64,000 nt of DNA from Apostichopus japonicus (lineage: Eukaryota > Echinodermata > Holothuroidea > Aspidochirotida > Stichopodidae), in contig NC_092568.1 of assembly GCF_037975245.1 (NCBI RefSeq), positions 23,276,501-23,340,500 on the forward strand. The letters are read 5' to 3'. Every line of letters begins with the position of its first letter. Within the stretch, counting starts at the first letter, position 1. The position numbers and the translations under genes are program-made. Below are positions 12,225 through 25,100 of the stretch, in pieces. The notes beneath the pieces are model-generated. The model had not been told where the DNA came from and made no database searches. It was given only the letters and a program-made list of their open reading frames with translations.

Positions 12225-13881
12225 TATGCTGTTAAGAGTTTGAAATATTGCAAGAGCATTTGAAATTAAAGCAAAATTGGCAAACATGAAATTTAAAAAA
12301 AATGAAAAAAAACAACATCTAATCGCACTGTAATGTAATATAAATCAATCATAAATATTTAAGATAAGTATGGTACTATATATGGTAAATTTGCATGTTA
12401 CTTTAATTTGCATTCATTTAACTTATATACAGCCTTAATGAGATCAGCTGAAATTTACACCATCAAAGAAAGGAATGTCACTTATTTATTTCGAAGCACT
12501 CCTTCCCTTTATACCACTGCCATAACAGTTTACCTGCCTCGGGCATTTTAATAGGCGATCGTGGTAGATGGCGGAAAATTTGAGCTGTGCAACTGACTTT
12601 TCCATGCTCGTTTCCTTTGCTAAGCTTGCCAAATTGATTACATAACACACAGGCTGACGTTCCAGACCAATCACCTTGAAAGGTGATGAAGTGGGCAGTG
12701 GCGAAAAACGAATTGCAGTCTTACTAAAGAGCGGATTTTCAAATGTATGAAATACTTTAGTCATTACTGGAACTGCATTGAATACATGCACAAAGTTAAG
12801 GTCATTTCTCTTGATTTGTTACAGCTCTATAGGCATATCTCTGGACCTTTAAGTTTACAAGTACTTGCTCATGAATCTTATTCTGGTATATAATCTCATC
12901 AAACAGTGCATTGAATTAACATAGTTGGAGGATAGAACCAAACCACAAAGCAAAAGCAGAGAGACCGTCATTATTACTAATCTAAAGTAAAAGAACAATC
13001 GTGATCTCAGCACCATGAAATTATCATATACATATTTATATTCTTGCTTGATATTATAAGTCCTTTCTTTTCAATTCAAAAATACCTAGGCCACGTTTGG
13101 TCTTTAGCCTAGCCTTAATGACTGTTTTTTTTCCTGTTGGTTTGTTGTATGCTTGAAACGGTTAATAGCAAAATGGAGACTTCTCACCAAAATATGGCAT
13201 TTGATTTGTAAACTTTGTGTGTAAAGCCAAACTACTCATTTGGGTTCTGAATTCTCTAGTGGAACTTAGATGTTATTAACGTAGAATGCTAGATCATATC
13301 TAGCCATAGCCTAGGGCGTAATTAACATTAGGCTACAGTTAGGATGCAGTAGGCCTAGGCAATTATCAACTAACGCAAAGTGTGTTGAAATACCTGAGCT
13401 TTAATACCGTGGATTGCTCCTTTGGTAATACTTCAAACAATCATTCAAAGTTAGAATCTCTCGATCTTTCTTCAATGCTCAACAAAATCGAGCCCAAAGT
13501 TAAAATTAAGTTAACAATCACTTTACGTTTCGAAGGTAAATCACCTCTATTATAACAAAACGTACTCGTAGCCCTGCACAAATGCCTGTTTCATTCACAG
13601 AAATCAATGCATTTAATTCTGTGGGTTCCAGTCCATAGTCCGACAGTGCAGTCAGTCGTTTGCAATGCAAGAAGGGGAATCCCGATTACGTCAGAAGTTA
13701 GAACAATGAAACGCGACCATTACACGAAATCTGCACTGTATAAATGGCATAGTTTGGACAGACGTTTGTACAAATGTTTGTAACCATTGTTGTAAATGTT
13801 GCATTGTTAAATCTGTTCTTCTCGATCTGAAAGGCCAGATAGTGGCTTGCACAGGATTTGGAAGGTGTGCAGTGTGTCACA

Positions 13882-14478
13882 CAGGGGCGGACTGGGTCTT
13901 AAAATCGGCCTGGGCATTTTTCACCTAGACCGGGCCATTATTCATGGACATGTTACTTACATAGTGATCGCCGTCATGGGGGAGGGGTTAAGGGGAGAGG
14001 TGTCCCCCTTCCCATTGAGATTTTTTTGAAATAAAGGAATGCCTAGATGCAAACTGGTCCTATATTTCTCAAGTTTGTAGGTTACAATAATCCTTTAAAA
14101 AGGCCCACAAATAATTTTCCAGAAGCAACACTGGATTCAACTGAGGAAAGTTAAAAACGTAAACAAATATAGACAAAAAATATGTTTTTGACTGGATTTT
14201 ATTTAGTTTTTCAATCATATTGTGACAACATGCTTGAAAAAATGGAAAAAACCTAAATAAAATCCATTAGCACGAACGGGTTACCAATAGCACGTTCTTT
14301 TGTTACGAACTAACAGCCTACTATAACTAACATTGTGATTTCATGAGCTGATTCCCACATTTAAAAATATCATTCTACACAGCCCGTGTGTAAAAATGGG
14401 CTGTAATTTTTACCAGGCTCCCCAGTCCACCGGCCCACTGGGCATTGCCCAAATGCCCGTGTGGCCAGTCCGCCACTG
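13882..14478. mobile_element. hAT-like non-autonomous element, family H1 (no clear TSD)
   Basis: Starts CAGGGGCGGACTGGGTC and ends GGCCAGTCCGCCACTG. It is the same family and orientation as the copy at 42286-42881, sharing CACCTAGACCGG and CACGTTCTTTTGTTACGAAC. The right end now runs into a (TG)n tract, which probably erased the target duplication. Confidence 0.75.
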
Positions 14479-16023
14479 TGTGTGTGTGTGCATGTTGGGG
14501 GTGGGGGAGGGGAGGGGGAAAGGAATTCAACAATTTCCCCGAACGAAGAAGGTAAGGGGCTGCACTTTCGTGGAAGCTGGGCCACAGGCTAATAAAGGAG
14601 TTTATAAAGGAAAGGGTGCACTGGGGTCATCGAAGCCGACTCTTATATATAGAAGGTCCCCTTATAAAAATTCCTCACGGGAATTCTTCGCGAACAATTT
14701 CTCGTGAGACTTTGGGCACATGAGAAATCTACATTCTCGTGAGAAAATGTTGCGAGAAACTTCTCGCGAGTAGATACTCATGAGAGACAGCATTTCTCGC
14801 GAGAAATTTCGATTGAGGAACAGAACTTCTTGCCAGAACTTTGGGTCCGGGCAGGATGACAGATGGCGTAAAACTCGTAATCTTTAATTATCATTTGGGG
14901 GAATTTTGTGTTCACGAGGTCGTCGTCCAGTCACGGTGATTTTGAGCCAACAATAATTACGTACGACCAATTGTTTTGTTTTTTAACGTCCGTCTGCATA
15001 TGTTGCGTGATAACCGTCGGTGCATGAACATCAGTGCATATAGGCCTAGAAACGTTCAAACTCAAGCGTCATCTTCAGCGCAGCATCTCTTGTTATAAAC
15101 ACAAACAATTATATCCCCGCCTTCACCCATCCATCAAAAGACCGCGTCTGGTTGTTTCGAATGTGAGGAACTATCGAAACTGTGTGCCATTATAGGAAAT
15201 GATTTCCACCTTTCCTTTGTAGTGGTTTTTTCCATGATGTACACATTGCCATGTTTACCTTTCATGGTGTTACATATAGAGCCAAATGAAGAGGGGTGTT
15301 TTTATTAACTAAATCTAAATTTCTAGCAATTTTGTGAGCATTCAAATATGTATGCTACCGGAATATCCTTGATTTGAAACTTGAAATAAGTTAACAATTC
15401 ATTTTAGGTCGTTTTGATAATGCAATAAAGCTGGATTCTGATGGAGCTCCCGTCACTATATAGCCATTATACTGCTTAATTGGTAGTTCATGTTCCTATT
15501 GTCTTTTTTATTTACTGCCGGGGGAAAGGGGCAAAGCGGGGTTGAGCGGGAAACGGGTAATTCAATCCCTCAGGACAAGTTGATGGTGCTACTTTGTTCC
15601 ATTGATTTTTCCGGTCATTATGAAATTCGAAAGCAAGTTGACAAGCGGTACCCCCCCCCCCCCCAGTTTGTGAGAAAAAAAACTCATACATGTATCCTAT
15701 TTCTTAAATAAAATTTGGAAAAATCCCTATACAGTCCCACAATTTCCATCCCATTTTACAACAGTTAAAGAAAGCAACAAGATAAATGTTATGTATTGTA
15801 TTGTTTATAGACCAGTTATATATTGTATTGATTATAGACCAGTTAATCAGTTAGTACCCTTTTATCATGCCAATCAAAGAATTCAAGAAACCAATTAACA
15901 TAAATTCATGCATGACAATTGTATAAACTTGACTACAACTCGTAGTTCACACCAAAATATTTAAAGAGGGGTAAGCTTTTATCTGTGGAAAAGCCTCTGC
16001 AAGGCCTAGCTAGAGACCACACT

Positions 16024-17020
16024 GAATTGAGAGTTGAGAATATTATAAAGTGTATATACCTCCAGTCGCATACCATAGAAAATGACATATTTTTATCGTG
16101 TTGAGTGTATAGCTTGACCTTGAGTTTCATTTACTCAGTTTAACCCATATAACCATTGAAAATTCCCACACAGTTCCCTATCATGATACGACTCCCACAA
16201 GTCTTACATGGAGAATTATATGGAGAATTTAGAGTTGAGAATATTATATGGTGTCAAGGGCGGCGGAAGCACTTTTAATCTGCGGGGGGCACCGACATCA
16301 AAGGGCACTTTGCAGAAATTCGATTGGAATGATACAGCCTTATATTTAGTACCCTTTATAACTCTTATTGTAGTATCTTATTTGCGTATACACATCACTC
16401 CATCAAGGAAAATATGCATACTAGCACTGCAATATCCAATGCGCAAATTGGGAAACAAGTTTTGTTTTGAGAAAAAATGAGGTGAAATCATGCTAGTTGC
16501 TAATGTAGGAATCTTCCGAATTAGAGTTTATTTCTTGATAATATCTTAACAATTTTTTTCCATTCGAAATAGCTTTGAGTTTGACCCACAGAAATTCATT
16601 AAAAGTCAGGGGCGTAGCCAGGATTTGAAAGTTGTATACACGACTATCTGAGCGGAGCGCCACCATCGGTTGGCGCGGAGCGTACAAGAAAATTTTTGGT
16701 TTTACAAACCCCACAGATGGCCTCTTGCTAACTTGAGACACCTCAATTTTTATGTAGAAAAAGGGCACATTTTTAACCTGAGGAAAAGTGGGGGGGCACT
16801 TGCCCCCTGTGCCCCCCGGTTCCGCCGCCCTTGTATGGTGTATATACCTCCAGACGCATACCATACCATGGAAAATGACATCTATTTATCGCGTTGAGTG
16901 CATGTATAGCTTGACCTTGAGTTTCATATACACAGTTTAACCCCTTTAACCATTGAAAAGTCCCACACACTCAGTTCCCCAGATATACGATTCCCAAAAA
17001 TCTTACAAGTCCCATTATCT
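16024..17020. repeat. tandem duplication of about 190 bp, second copy split by a hAT insertion
   Basis: The block from GAGTTGAGAATATTATA through TACCTCCAG.CGCATACC to TTGACCTTGAGTTTCAT occurs at about 16028-16205. It occurs again as 16231-16254 joined to 16842-17020. The interruption is the hAT element at 16255-16833. Removing it and one 8-bp duplication restores a continuous second copy. Confidence 0.75.
16255..16833. mobile_element. hAT-like non-autonomous element, family H2, copy 1
   Basis: Inverted ends CAAGGGCGGCGGAAGC and GGTTCCGCCGCCCTTG, flanked by the direct 8-bp duplication TATGGTGT (16247-16254 and 16834-16841). Size, ends and 8-bp TSD are those of hAT-superfamily MITEs. A close copy lies at 41305-41943. 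No transposase is encoded. Confidence 0.9.
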
Positions 17021-17931
17021 ACAGGTCACTATTGCATACATCTACCACCGTACGTGGCCACGGGACCCACGGGTCCCACCACCTTATAAAAGGCCCGCAT
17101 CATCCACTTATTAAAGTGTATTTGTTACAGTAAACACTTTGAGTTTTTTACTTTTTAGGCTTTACTTTTTAGTTCGTGTTTCCCTGTCTTTTCAATTTTA
17201 CCTTTCTGCTCTCTATACTATTATACTATACGCTCTAAATGCAATTATCCGATACTTTATGTAATGTATTTATGCTTCATTAAACTAAATTAGCTTTAAA
17301 ACAAGGAAAATAAAATATAACATCAAAACATGTTCGTTGAAACTGCAGGTTAGTTGATAATGTCCAGAAGTTATAATACCCTAATTCATGAAAAGTAATT
17401 CTGCGGTAAAATAATTTCAAACACCAAAAGCAATATATATATATATATATAGTGAAGACCATATTCAAAATGCAATAGTTGCGATAAGTAATTACAATGA
17501 ATCAATTATTTCCGGAACACGATATATGCACAAGTTTGAAGACATTTTCCTTCCTTCCTTCCTTCCTTCCTTCCTTTCTTTTTCGTCTCCTTTGTTTTCT
17601 GTTCTGTTCATGCGTATAACATTTAACATACCATCGAGTGCAAATGCACATGGTACATACAACTAACGAACCCTTTTCCACGAAGATTATTAATTTGAAG
17701 AAAACAAAACCCCATAAAAATACATTTTAATAACTGAATGAAAAAAAAACAAAAAAAAAGTCACTTTCCAAATTGATATTTGTAAACCACTCTTCAAAAG
17801 CCATCTCGTTTCAACTGAAACTTCATCAAACCGATGATACGATGTACTGTAGGCAAAACACAACAAAGACAATTTAAAACAAAATTTTGAAAGTATCACT
17901 ATTTGATTGAAGAAGAGACGGCAACCAATCC

Positions 17932-17958
17932 TCAATCGAATAAAACGGATGTCTTGAG
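17932..17958 (-). CDS. calpain last coding exon (best candidate)
   Basis: A TTCACATTCAG acceptor is followed by 27 nt encoding LKTSVLFD and TGA, in phase with FTLDD from exon 17. A 27-nt final coding exon is what I recall for vertebrate calpains. The rival is 17846-17826 (TTTTGCCTACAG acceptor, YIVSSV and TGA). Confidence 0.55.
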   Translation of the reverse strand, partial: LKTSVLFD

Positions 17959-20900
17959 CTGAATGTGAAGAATATTCTATGCATGAATCTTATTACCAGT
18001 ATAGGCCTATACATGTCATGAAATTAACTACTTTCTGTTTTCATTTAAAATACAAAGAAATCTATGATGGTACACCGTGAAACTCTCGTGACAAGAAGGT
18101 AGGAAGTTGGTCTATATAGGAGTACAAAGCTGCCATCGCTTTCCATGGGGAGAAAAATGTCAACAATTGAGAAATAATCGAATCAGATGTTGAACTTAAA
18201 ATCAAAAGTTGTAAATTTAAATAGTTCATTCGAAAGTAATCACTTACGTCGTCAAGGGTGAAAGACCTTCCTTGGTAAGAGAGGTAGGATTCTGAAATGA
18301 TGGAAAGACGGAAAACGATGACTATAATAGTCACGATCTACGCGTGCGCACACGCCGAACATGGTTTCGATCAGCTAACTTTTATCGAATGAATTTTTAA
18401 TGGGGTTGACATGCTGCATGCATGCATGTCATATGAGAGTTCACCATTCAGTTAAAGTCGGTGTCAAAATATGAACAAGTTAAATTTAAACAGTAAAAAG
18501 TTAGGAATTAGAGACGAGCCGATTGTTTGAAGAAGCAAATTCTAGCTGGGCCTAAATATGATCTTGTTGCCATCACAATCAAATTCAATTCAATTATTCA
18601 TATTCAAAAAATTGATTTTCTTATAAACATTGACAAAAAAAGTTAATACAGGTGTCTGATACAGAAAACACCCATATGTACATATGATCATGGAGGTCTG
18701 TTTTACCTCCATGATATAATGGACACTAGAATTTAAAAAAAAATACCACGCTACAACACAACAACAAAAAGTAAATAGTAAATAAACCGTAAAAAAGATT
18801 TAAAAAAACCTTAAACAAGAAAACCACGAAATGTGAAACAATTCTGAATTAGACTTAGTGTGTGTCTCAGCAGAAATATTCACAAGATTGGATTTCAAGT
18901 TATTTGGAATTCATGAGAGTGCAAGCTGAATGAGAACTTAAGGGGAGTCATGACAAATATGATAATAGCAATACTTTTTTTTTTAGTAATTTACCATTGT
19001 TTTATAATGGGTTTACTAAAGAAAGAGGTAATTGCTTCGAGGCTTTCCAGAATGATACACATGATACTTTGGTGGATGGATGGGGAACACGATGTAACCG
19101 TCACAATGAAGCAGATTACTGCCGTGTTAATTGAAAACAGTGCACCCAAAATCAAATATTTATGTTGATATTTTACTTTGAAAAGATAACAGTCATTGTA
19201 AAGCTGATCTGTAGAATACTGCCTATATAGGCTTGTTTGTAAGCAAGCGATTTGTCACGATTTAGAGTAATCCAAGTCCATTATAACTTGGATAAAGTTT
19301 GATTTCAAACAATAAAGCAACAGTAGACAAATTTACATATATCATTTATGTTTTGTTGCATGAATGTAGAGAGTTAATTTGAAAATTGTTTGGAAGACGA
19401 TGGGTTTTGTTTTATAGATATATGAATAGAATTAAATTGTTTTCACTCACTGTCTTAAACAAATCTACACAAGATAATCTCGAATAGTATCTATACTCGA
19501 TGGCTGGTCAAAATTACTATCAATTTCGTGGCATTGTTGTATATTGCATCTTAGCCTAATACGACATATGAATTAAGACTGTTGAGGCCTACACACAAAC
19601 GTCACACAACCGTAAATAATCTTCCATAGCATAATAACATATTTGTTTACACGAACATAGATGGACTAAAATCCTATATATTATACAAATATGCACGAAT
19701 ATATCATTATCGATCCAGGGACGGATCCTGGATTTAGCGTAAGAGGGGCCTAAGACACAAGTGTCAGTATATATATCGAAATTATTACTGAAATAATAGT
19801 GCATACACTCTAAATAAGATCAAAAAATATTGTACCCAAACCTGTGTACGCATATCCAACCAACTTTAATTCAAGCTTTGCCTTCAAACAAGTATAAACA
19901 CGTAGAACAAGTAAACCCCAAAGTGATAAATTGGTGAGAAATTTTTTGCATTTAACGTTTGTTTAGGGTGCAAAGTTTTCCCCAAATTTGATAGCATATA
20001 ACAGTCTATATACCAAGTGTTTGGGTAACATATTTGCCCAACATTTTTGTGGAGTGTAGGGAAACATCGGCAAAAGTAAAAGGAATGTACTTACTGTTAA
20101 ATATTTTCCACTATGTAAACATCCTTTTTTTAATACTATCTTTTTAATTACATCATATTTTTTTAATGCAAGTACTAAGTCAGCCTGAAAAAAGAGAGAG
20201 AACACTAGCTAACAGGCAAAGTGTTAGCCTATAAAATTCTTACCAAACGCTCGCTTCACCCGACAGACAATCTCCAGAAAGTCCTCCAAGTTAATGCGGC
20301 CTTTCTTGTTGGCAAACTTTTGAGCCAAATTAAGCAGCGTTGATGTACTCAGCTTGAAGCCTGTAATATACACGATAATTCTTATGTGTCTTATAAACTG
20401 TTACATAGTGAAAATCATTATGAGAAAATGCAAATTGACAATAGTGAAATCGATGTAAATGATTTAGTTTTTGGTTTATAGAACGTCGAAGGCCAATATC
20501 ACGTATACCTCGGTGACCAATAGCTTGCAATGACGTTTGTTTACGTATGTATATGTATACACATCATGGGCGCAGATCAGTCTTGGATAATGGTGGGGAC
20601 GCGTACTGTCTGTTCTCTAATACTATCTAAGCGGAGCGCGACCATGGGTTCGCGCGTAGTTTACATGGATTTTTTTTTTTGGGGGGGGGGGCAAATATAT
20701 CCCCCAGATCGCCGGAAATAACACTTCCCAGACCCAATGATGCTACCAAACCTCCTTAAATTTTAGATCTCATGGCTTAGAAATTTAGTTTGGGGGAAAT
20801 ACATGGGCGTCTGCAGGAAAAAAATCAGGGAACAAATAATCCAAGTAGACTTTTGTATTCGATGGGTCTGGGGTCCTCTCCCTTAAAAACAATTTTAGAC

Positions 20901-21517
20901 TGCCGCAAATGCGGTTTCCGTCCAATATTTAACAACTGTGGATAAATATAATAAAATGAAAACTGCTGCATGTCATTTGCACAAACCTGGATCAAACTGC
21001 GCCAAAGTTCAATACAGGGGAATTTGAAATGCAGCGTTTGGTCAAGACAAATTGGTGGGGACACGGTATATCATGTCCCACCACTGAAAAAGTTGGTGGG
21101 GATGCGTCCCGCTGTCACCACCAGATAACACACATGGCTGTATATGCAACAAAGACCGCCAAACAGTAGAAACAATATACTCTGATCACGAAAGTTGTTG
21201 TACAAAAATACAAGTATATAAGTGCATCCTTTTTAGTTAAGTTCACAAGTTAAGGAAGAGAGGAAATCAATACCTATGGATGACAAGGCATTTCTAAGTT
21301 CGTACGCGTCCAGGGTCCCACTGTTATCATGGTCGTATTTTACGAATGTGCTCTGTAAACCAAGAAAGGATGCATGTCTTACATATTTTGATAAGTTAAT
21401 TAATGTCATTTATATATTCACATGTATAATATTAGCCTATTTATTGAATGAAATTTAAGTTTAAGGTTGCTGGAAGTTTTTTCACTGTTCTTGATTTTCC
21501 AACTCATTACGATTCTC

Positions 21518-21586
<69 letters not shown>

Positions 21587-21709
21587 AGTATAATCAGTAG
21601 TAGCAGAGAGTGCTCAATACCGTAGTAGAGCAATAATATCACATGTAACACAAGATATACAAATTACACCATATTGCTACCCTGGGTTTCACGCACCCAT
21701 AGAGCGACG

Positions 21710-21746
<37 letters not shown>

Positions 21747-21862
21747 TGTATATATATATATTTATATATACATATATATATACAAACATATATATATATA
21801 TATGTACATATATATCCTCACGTATATATATATGTTTGTACATATATATATATATATATGTT

Positions 21863-21909
<47 letters not shown>

Positions 21910-21937
21910 ACAAACATATTATATATATATTTATATT

Positions 21938-21985
<48 letters not shown>

Positions 21986-22069
21986 AACATATATATACAA
22001 ACATATATACACAAACATATTATATATATATACATATATATATATATGTATATATATATTTATATATAT

Positions 22070-22117
<48 letters not shown>

Positions 22118-25100
22118 TATATATCCTCACGTACTTTGTACTGTTTGGTCATCATGTAAATTTCTTTGAATTCTTCGAAGTCCGCCTTTCCAGAAAAATC
22201 CCGCTTCATTCTTTTGTAAGGAAAATATCAATCGATGAATACATGCATTCGTTGTCTTTCCCCTATTCAGACTATGAAAGTGGAAGTTTCTCTCCCCTTT
22301 CTTTTTGTGAATTAACGAGCGAAAGTGACACCAACTCTGTAATTGCTAATGCACGTGTTATACAATTCAGAATGATAGATTCTGAAGGAAGGTAAGGAAT
22401 GGGTACGAACGGTGGTACAAGTCTATTTCTTTACCAAAATTTACAGGTTTGAAGATGAGGAAAATTTTATACGAACTACGATACTTACCACTCTCCCGTA
22501 TATTATGCATTTCTTTGTACCTAAATTAATTACTACAATTGGTAACAGTTTTGACACTTTGCGCCCATCACCCCCTCCCCCCCCCCACCCTGCCGATCCC
22601 CTCTCTGCACTTGACCTCTTCGATTTAGGAAACAAGGAAAGCGCATGATCTGAGAGGAGACACGGTAGAGAAGTAAAAACCACATTTCATATTTCGGACC
22701 CGACCACAACTACGCACGTTTGCGAGCTGAACTGTCAGTGAAAAATTATTTCTCCCTTTATATCTCTCTTTTATCTCTTAAATGCTTGGGCCTATTCTCA
22801 AGAGAACGCTATTTCTTATAAGAATTACACCCATCGTTCATTTCATGGACAACAAAAGGGGATACAACGAGTATTTTAGCAAAGATTTTGCAATGAAGTT
22901 TTGAAAGTTAGAACTGTTTACTTGTATATACAAGAACTTTTGCACACATAGGTGTAGTCTTAACCCAACGGAGTATACTGCGGTAGTCATACAGTATATA
23001 GGCTATATACTTGCATCGCTCTATATACCATGTTCGCATTGTAGTGATTGTACAGCAAGTGGCCATGCGACTAAATGTTTAAAATGATTAAAAATGATTA
23101 AAATGATTACAGGAGACTTGAAGATACACAACTAGTCACACAATTTACACTGCAGGTGAACGTTGTTTATTCAAAGGATACATCATGCGTACTCATTATG
23201 ATTCGACAGGTGGATAGCGCAAACGTTTCCCCATCCAATTCTGAGAGTAGATGTGATAGAAGACACAAATGAACAGTGACATTTAATTAAGATAAATACT
23301 AATCAAGCACGAAGTAAACATTGAAAATTCATACAAATTCTGACACAAATGACCGTAATAGAAAAAATAAATAAATAAATGGACATCCGGTAGGACGGGC
23401 GGCCGGACGGAGGGAGGGAGGGAGGGAGGGAGGGAGGGAGGGAGGGAGGGAGGGAGGGAGGGAGGGAGGGAGGGAGGGAGGGAGGGAGGGAGGGAGGGAG
23501 GGAGGGAGGGAGGGAGGGAGGGAGGGAGGGAGGGAGGGAGGGAGGGAGGGAGGGAGGGAGGGAGGGAGGGAGGGAGGGAGGGAGGGAGGGAGGGAGGGAG
23601 GGAGGGAGGGAGGGAGGGAGGGAGGGAGGGAGGGAGGGAGGGAGGGAGGGAGGGAGGGAGGGAGGGAGGGAGGGAGGGAGGGAGGGAGGGATCAATCTAT
23701 TATTAGCAAACCCCTTTTGATTTGGACTGATTATAGAGGGGATTACATTTCTTAAGTCTTTTGTTTCAATTTTATAGTCAACATTTTATAAACATATTTT
23801 CTCAGGCGTTTTTACAAGTGTGTGGTCTTTCTGAGGTTTCGGAATTAAGGTAATCAATTGCAGGCATTTGATGGTCTACTTTTCGGAAAGTTGCTCTTTC
23901 ATTCAATGTAGTCGGTCTCAAAAAAGAGGCTAAATTTTCCAGAAATCACTCTTCTACCCTATGCAAAATGGTGGTTATCCGTCCCTGATTTATTTATTAA
24001 AGCATTATTCTTTGCACTGGAACTTCCCGGGCATTAATTTGAACATATTTACCTTTTTTAAATGCCGAAGTGAACAACCGCTGTAATTCAAAGGCATCAA
24101 TTTCTTCATCCTGGGAAAGATATAAATTATTTTATGTGTTGAATGAAATATGGATTTGCTTCAAATTTGATAGTGATTTTCAGAAGGAAAGAAATATATT
24201 TCGAAACTAGTATCCAGTTTACATGCATGAAACATTCATATAGACTTTGCAAAATCTGAAATTCAATTAGTTAATTTAATAACAATTTAATTAAAAAAAA
24301 AAACAGTCGTCAGGTGCTTAGCCAGAAATCGTGGTGTGAGAAGGAACAGCCAACCCCCTCCTTTGAAGAGTCAGGGAATATAAGTTTCACGCTTGTATTT
24401 TGTCATTATATAGGCTCTACCCTGTTACGAATTGGAAATTCAGGGTGGAGAGGGATATAAGGGGAAGATGTCCCTTCCCCTTTTGATAGAAAAGTGTTTC
24501 GGTATGGGGGCTTAGATGCAAAATGATGCTATCACCAATCAGGTAATATGAGTTTGCACATGATATGACTTTTCTTTGCACCTTGATATAGGATATACCC
24601 TCTGTTATGATCACATTTTTTAAGGAGGGGGGGGGGACACAAACGTTTGCTGACGTCCGTTTTGGGGAGGGGCCTTAGTCGAGGGGTTTTGGCGAGAAGG
24701 CTTAGATGGTGCTGTCATTTCCATCATTTTAACTATATGTATGTATCCGACTTTGTATGCTTGTATTATAAATGTAAAATTTGCAGGACGGGAGGAGGCA
24801 CTTGTTCCATTGATCCCAGTGGCTACGAACGTGTATATATTGCAATGGAAATACCATATTCCTTTAAGCTAATTGGTCGTGAAACTTTATAGTCGTAAGA
24901 TTGGGCGTTCCCTCAGTTCCACCCGCCGCTGACGCCTAGAAGTCTGCAATTGTATATCCCCACCCCCACCCACCCTCCCCCAAAAGAAGTAGCGTAGAGC
25001 GGATGCGTACGACTCCACGAGTTGCGGTATAGGAACAGCCAATGGTTCTAGCCATGGAGCTAAATAGCTCCATGCTCTAACTGACCCCCTTGTTTATAAA

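Larger units (their letters stand above)
12225..17931. other. intergenic region between the caspase 5' end and the calpain 3' end
   Basis: No supportable gene. The caspase promoter and any 5' UTR exon should lie in the first part, but no diagnostic core element was found. It holds a hAT-like element (13882-14478), a second one (16255-16833) sitting in a tandem duplication, a (TTCC)n tract near 17549-17577 and short poly-C/poly-G runs. The frame at 12486-12791 (minus) resembles nothing known to me. Confidence 0.5.

Noticed and set aside
12486-12791. 101-codon minus-strand frame upstream of the caspase start
   Set aside because: No recognisable domain, no clear splice link to the CARD exon and no support as a 5' coding exon.
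17826-17846. Alternative last calpain exon YIVSSV-stop
   Set aside because: Good acceptor, but the 27-nt exon at 17932-17958 is nearer and matches the expected size; kept only as a rival.
20163-20205. Alternative calpain exon after a TTTTTTCAG acceptor (GCTGACTTAG)
   Set aside because: In the required phase it gives Gly then an immediate stop, removing EF-hand 5; the exon at 18248-18291 fits phase and sequence better. It could still be a rare alternative end.
20566-21125. Segment starting CATGGGCGCAGATCAG with GCGGAGCGCGACCATGGG inside
   Set aside because: Shares pieces with the hAT-like H2/H4 families, but I could not find a matching right end or target duplication.
21742-22395. Long Tyr/Ile-rich reading frames on both strands
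   Set aside because: They are translations of the TA-rich microsatellite, with no domain and no codon bias.
23303-23695. 130-codon Ser-Leu-Pro-Pro frame
   Set aside because: Produced by the GGGA tetranucleotide array, which stays open in every frame.
24309-24940. CAGGTGCTTAGCCAG start with G-rich runs, hAT-like
   Set aside because: No matching terminal repeat or 8-bp duplication found; probably an old degraded copy.
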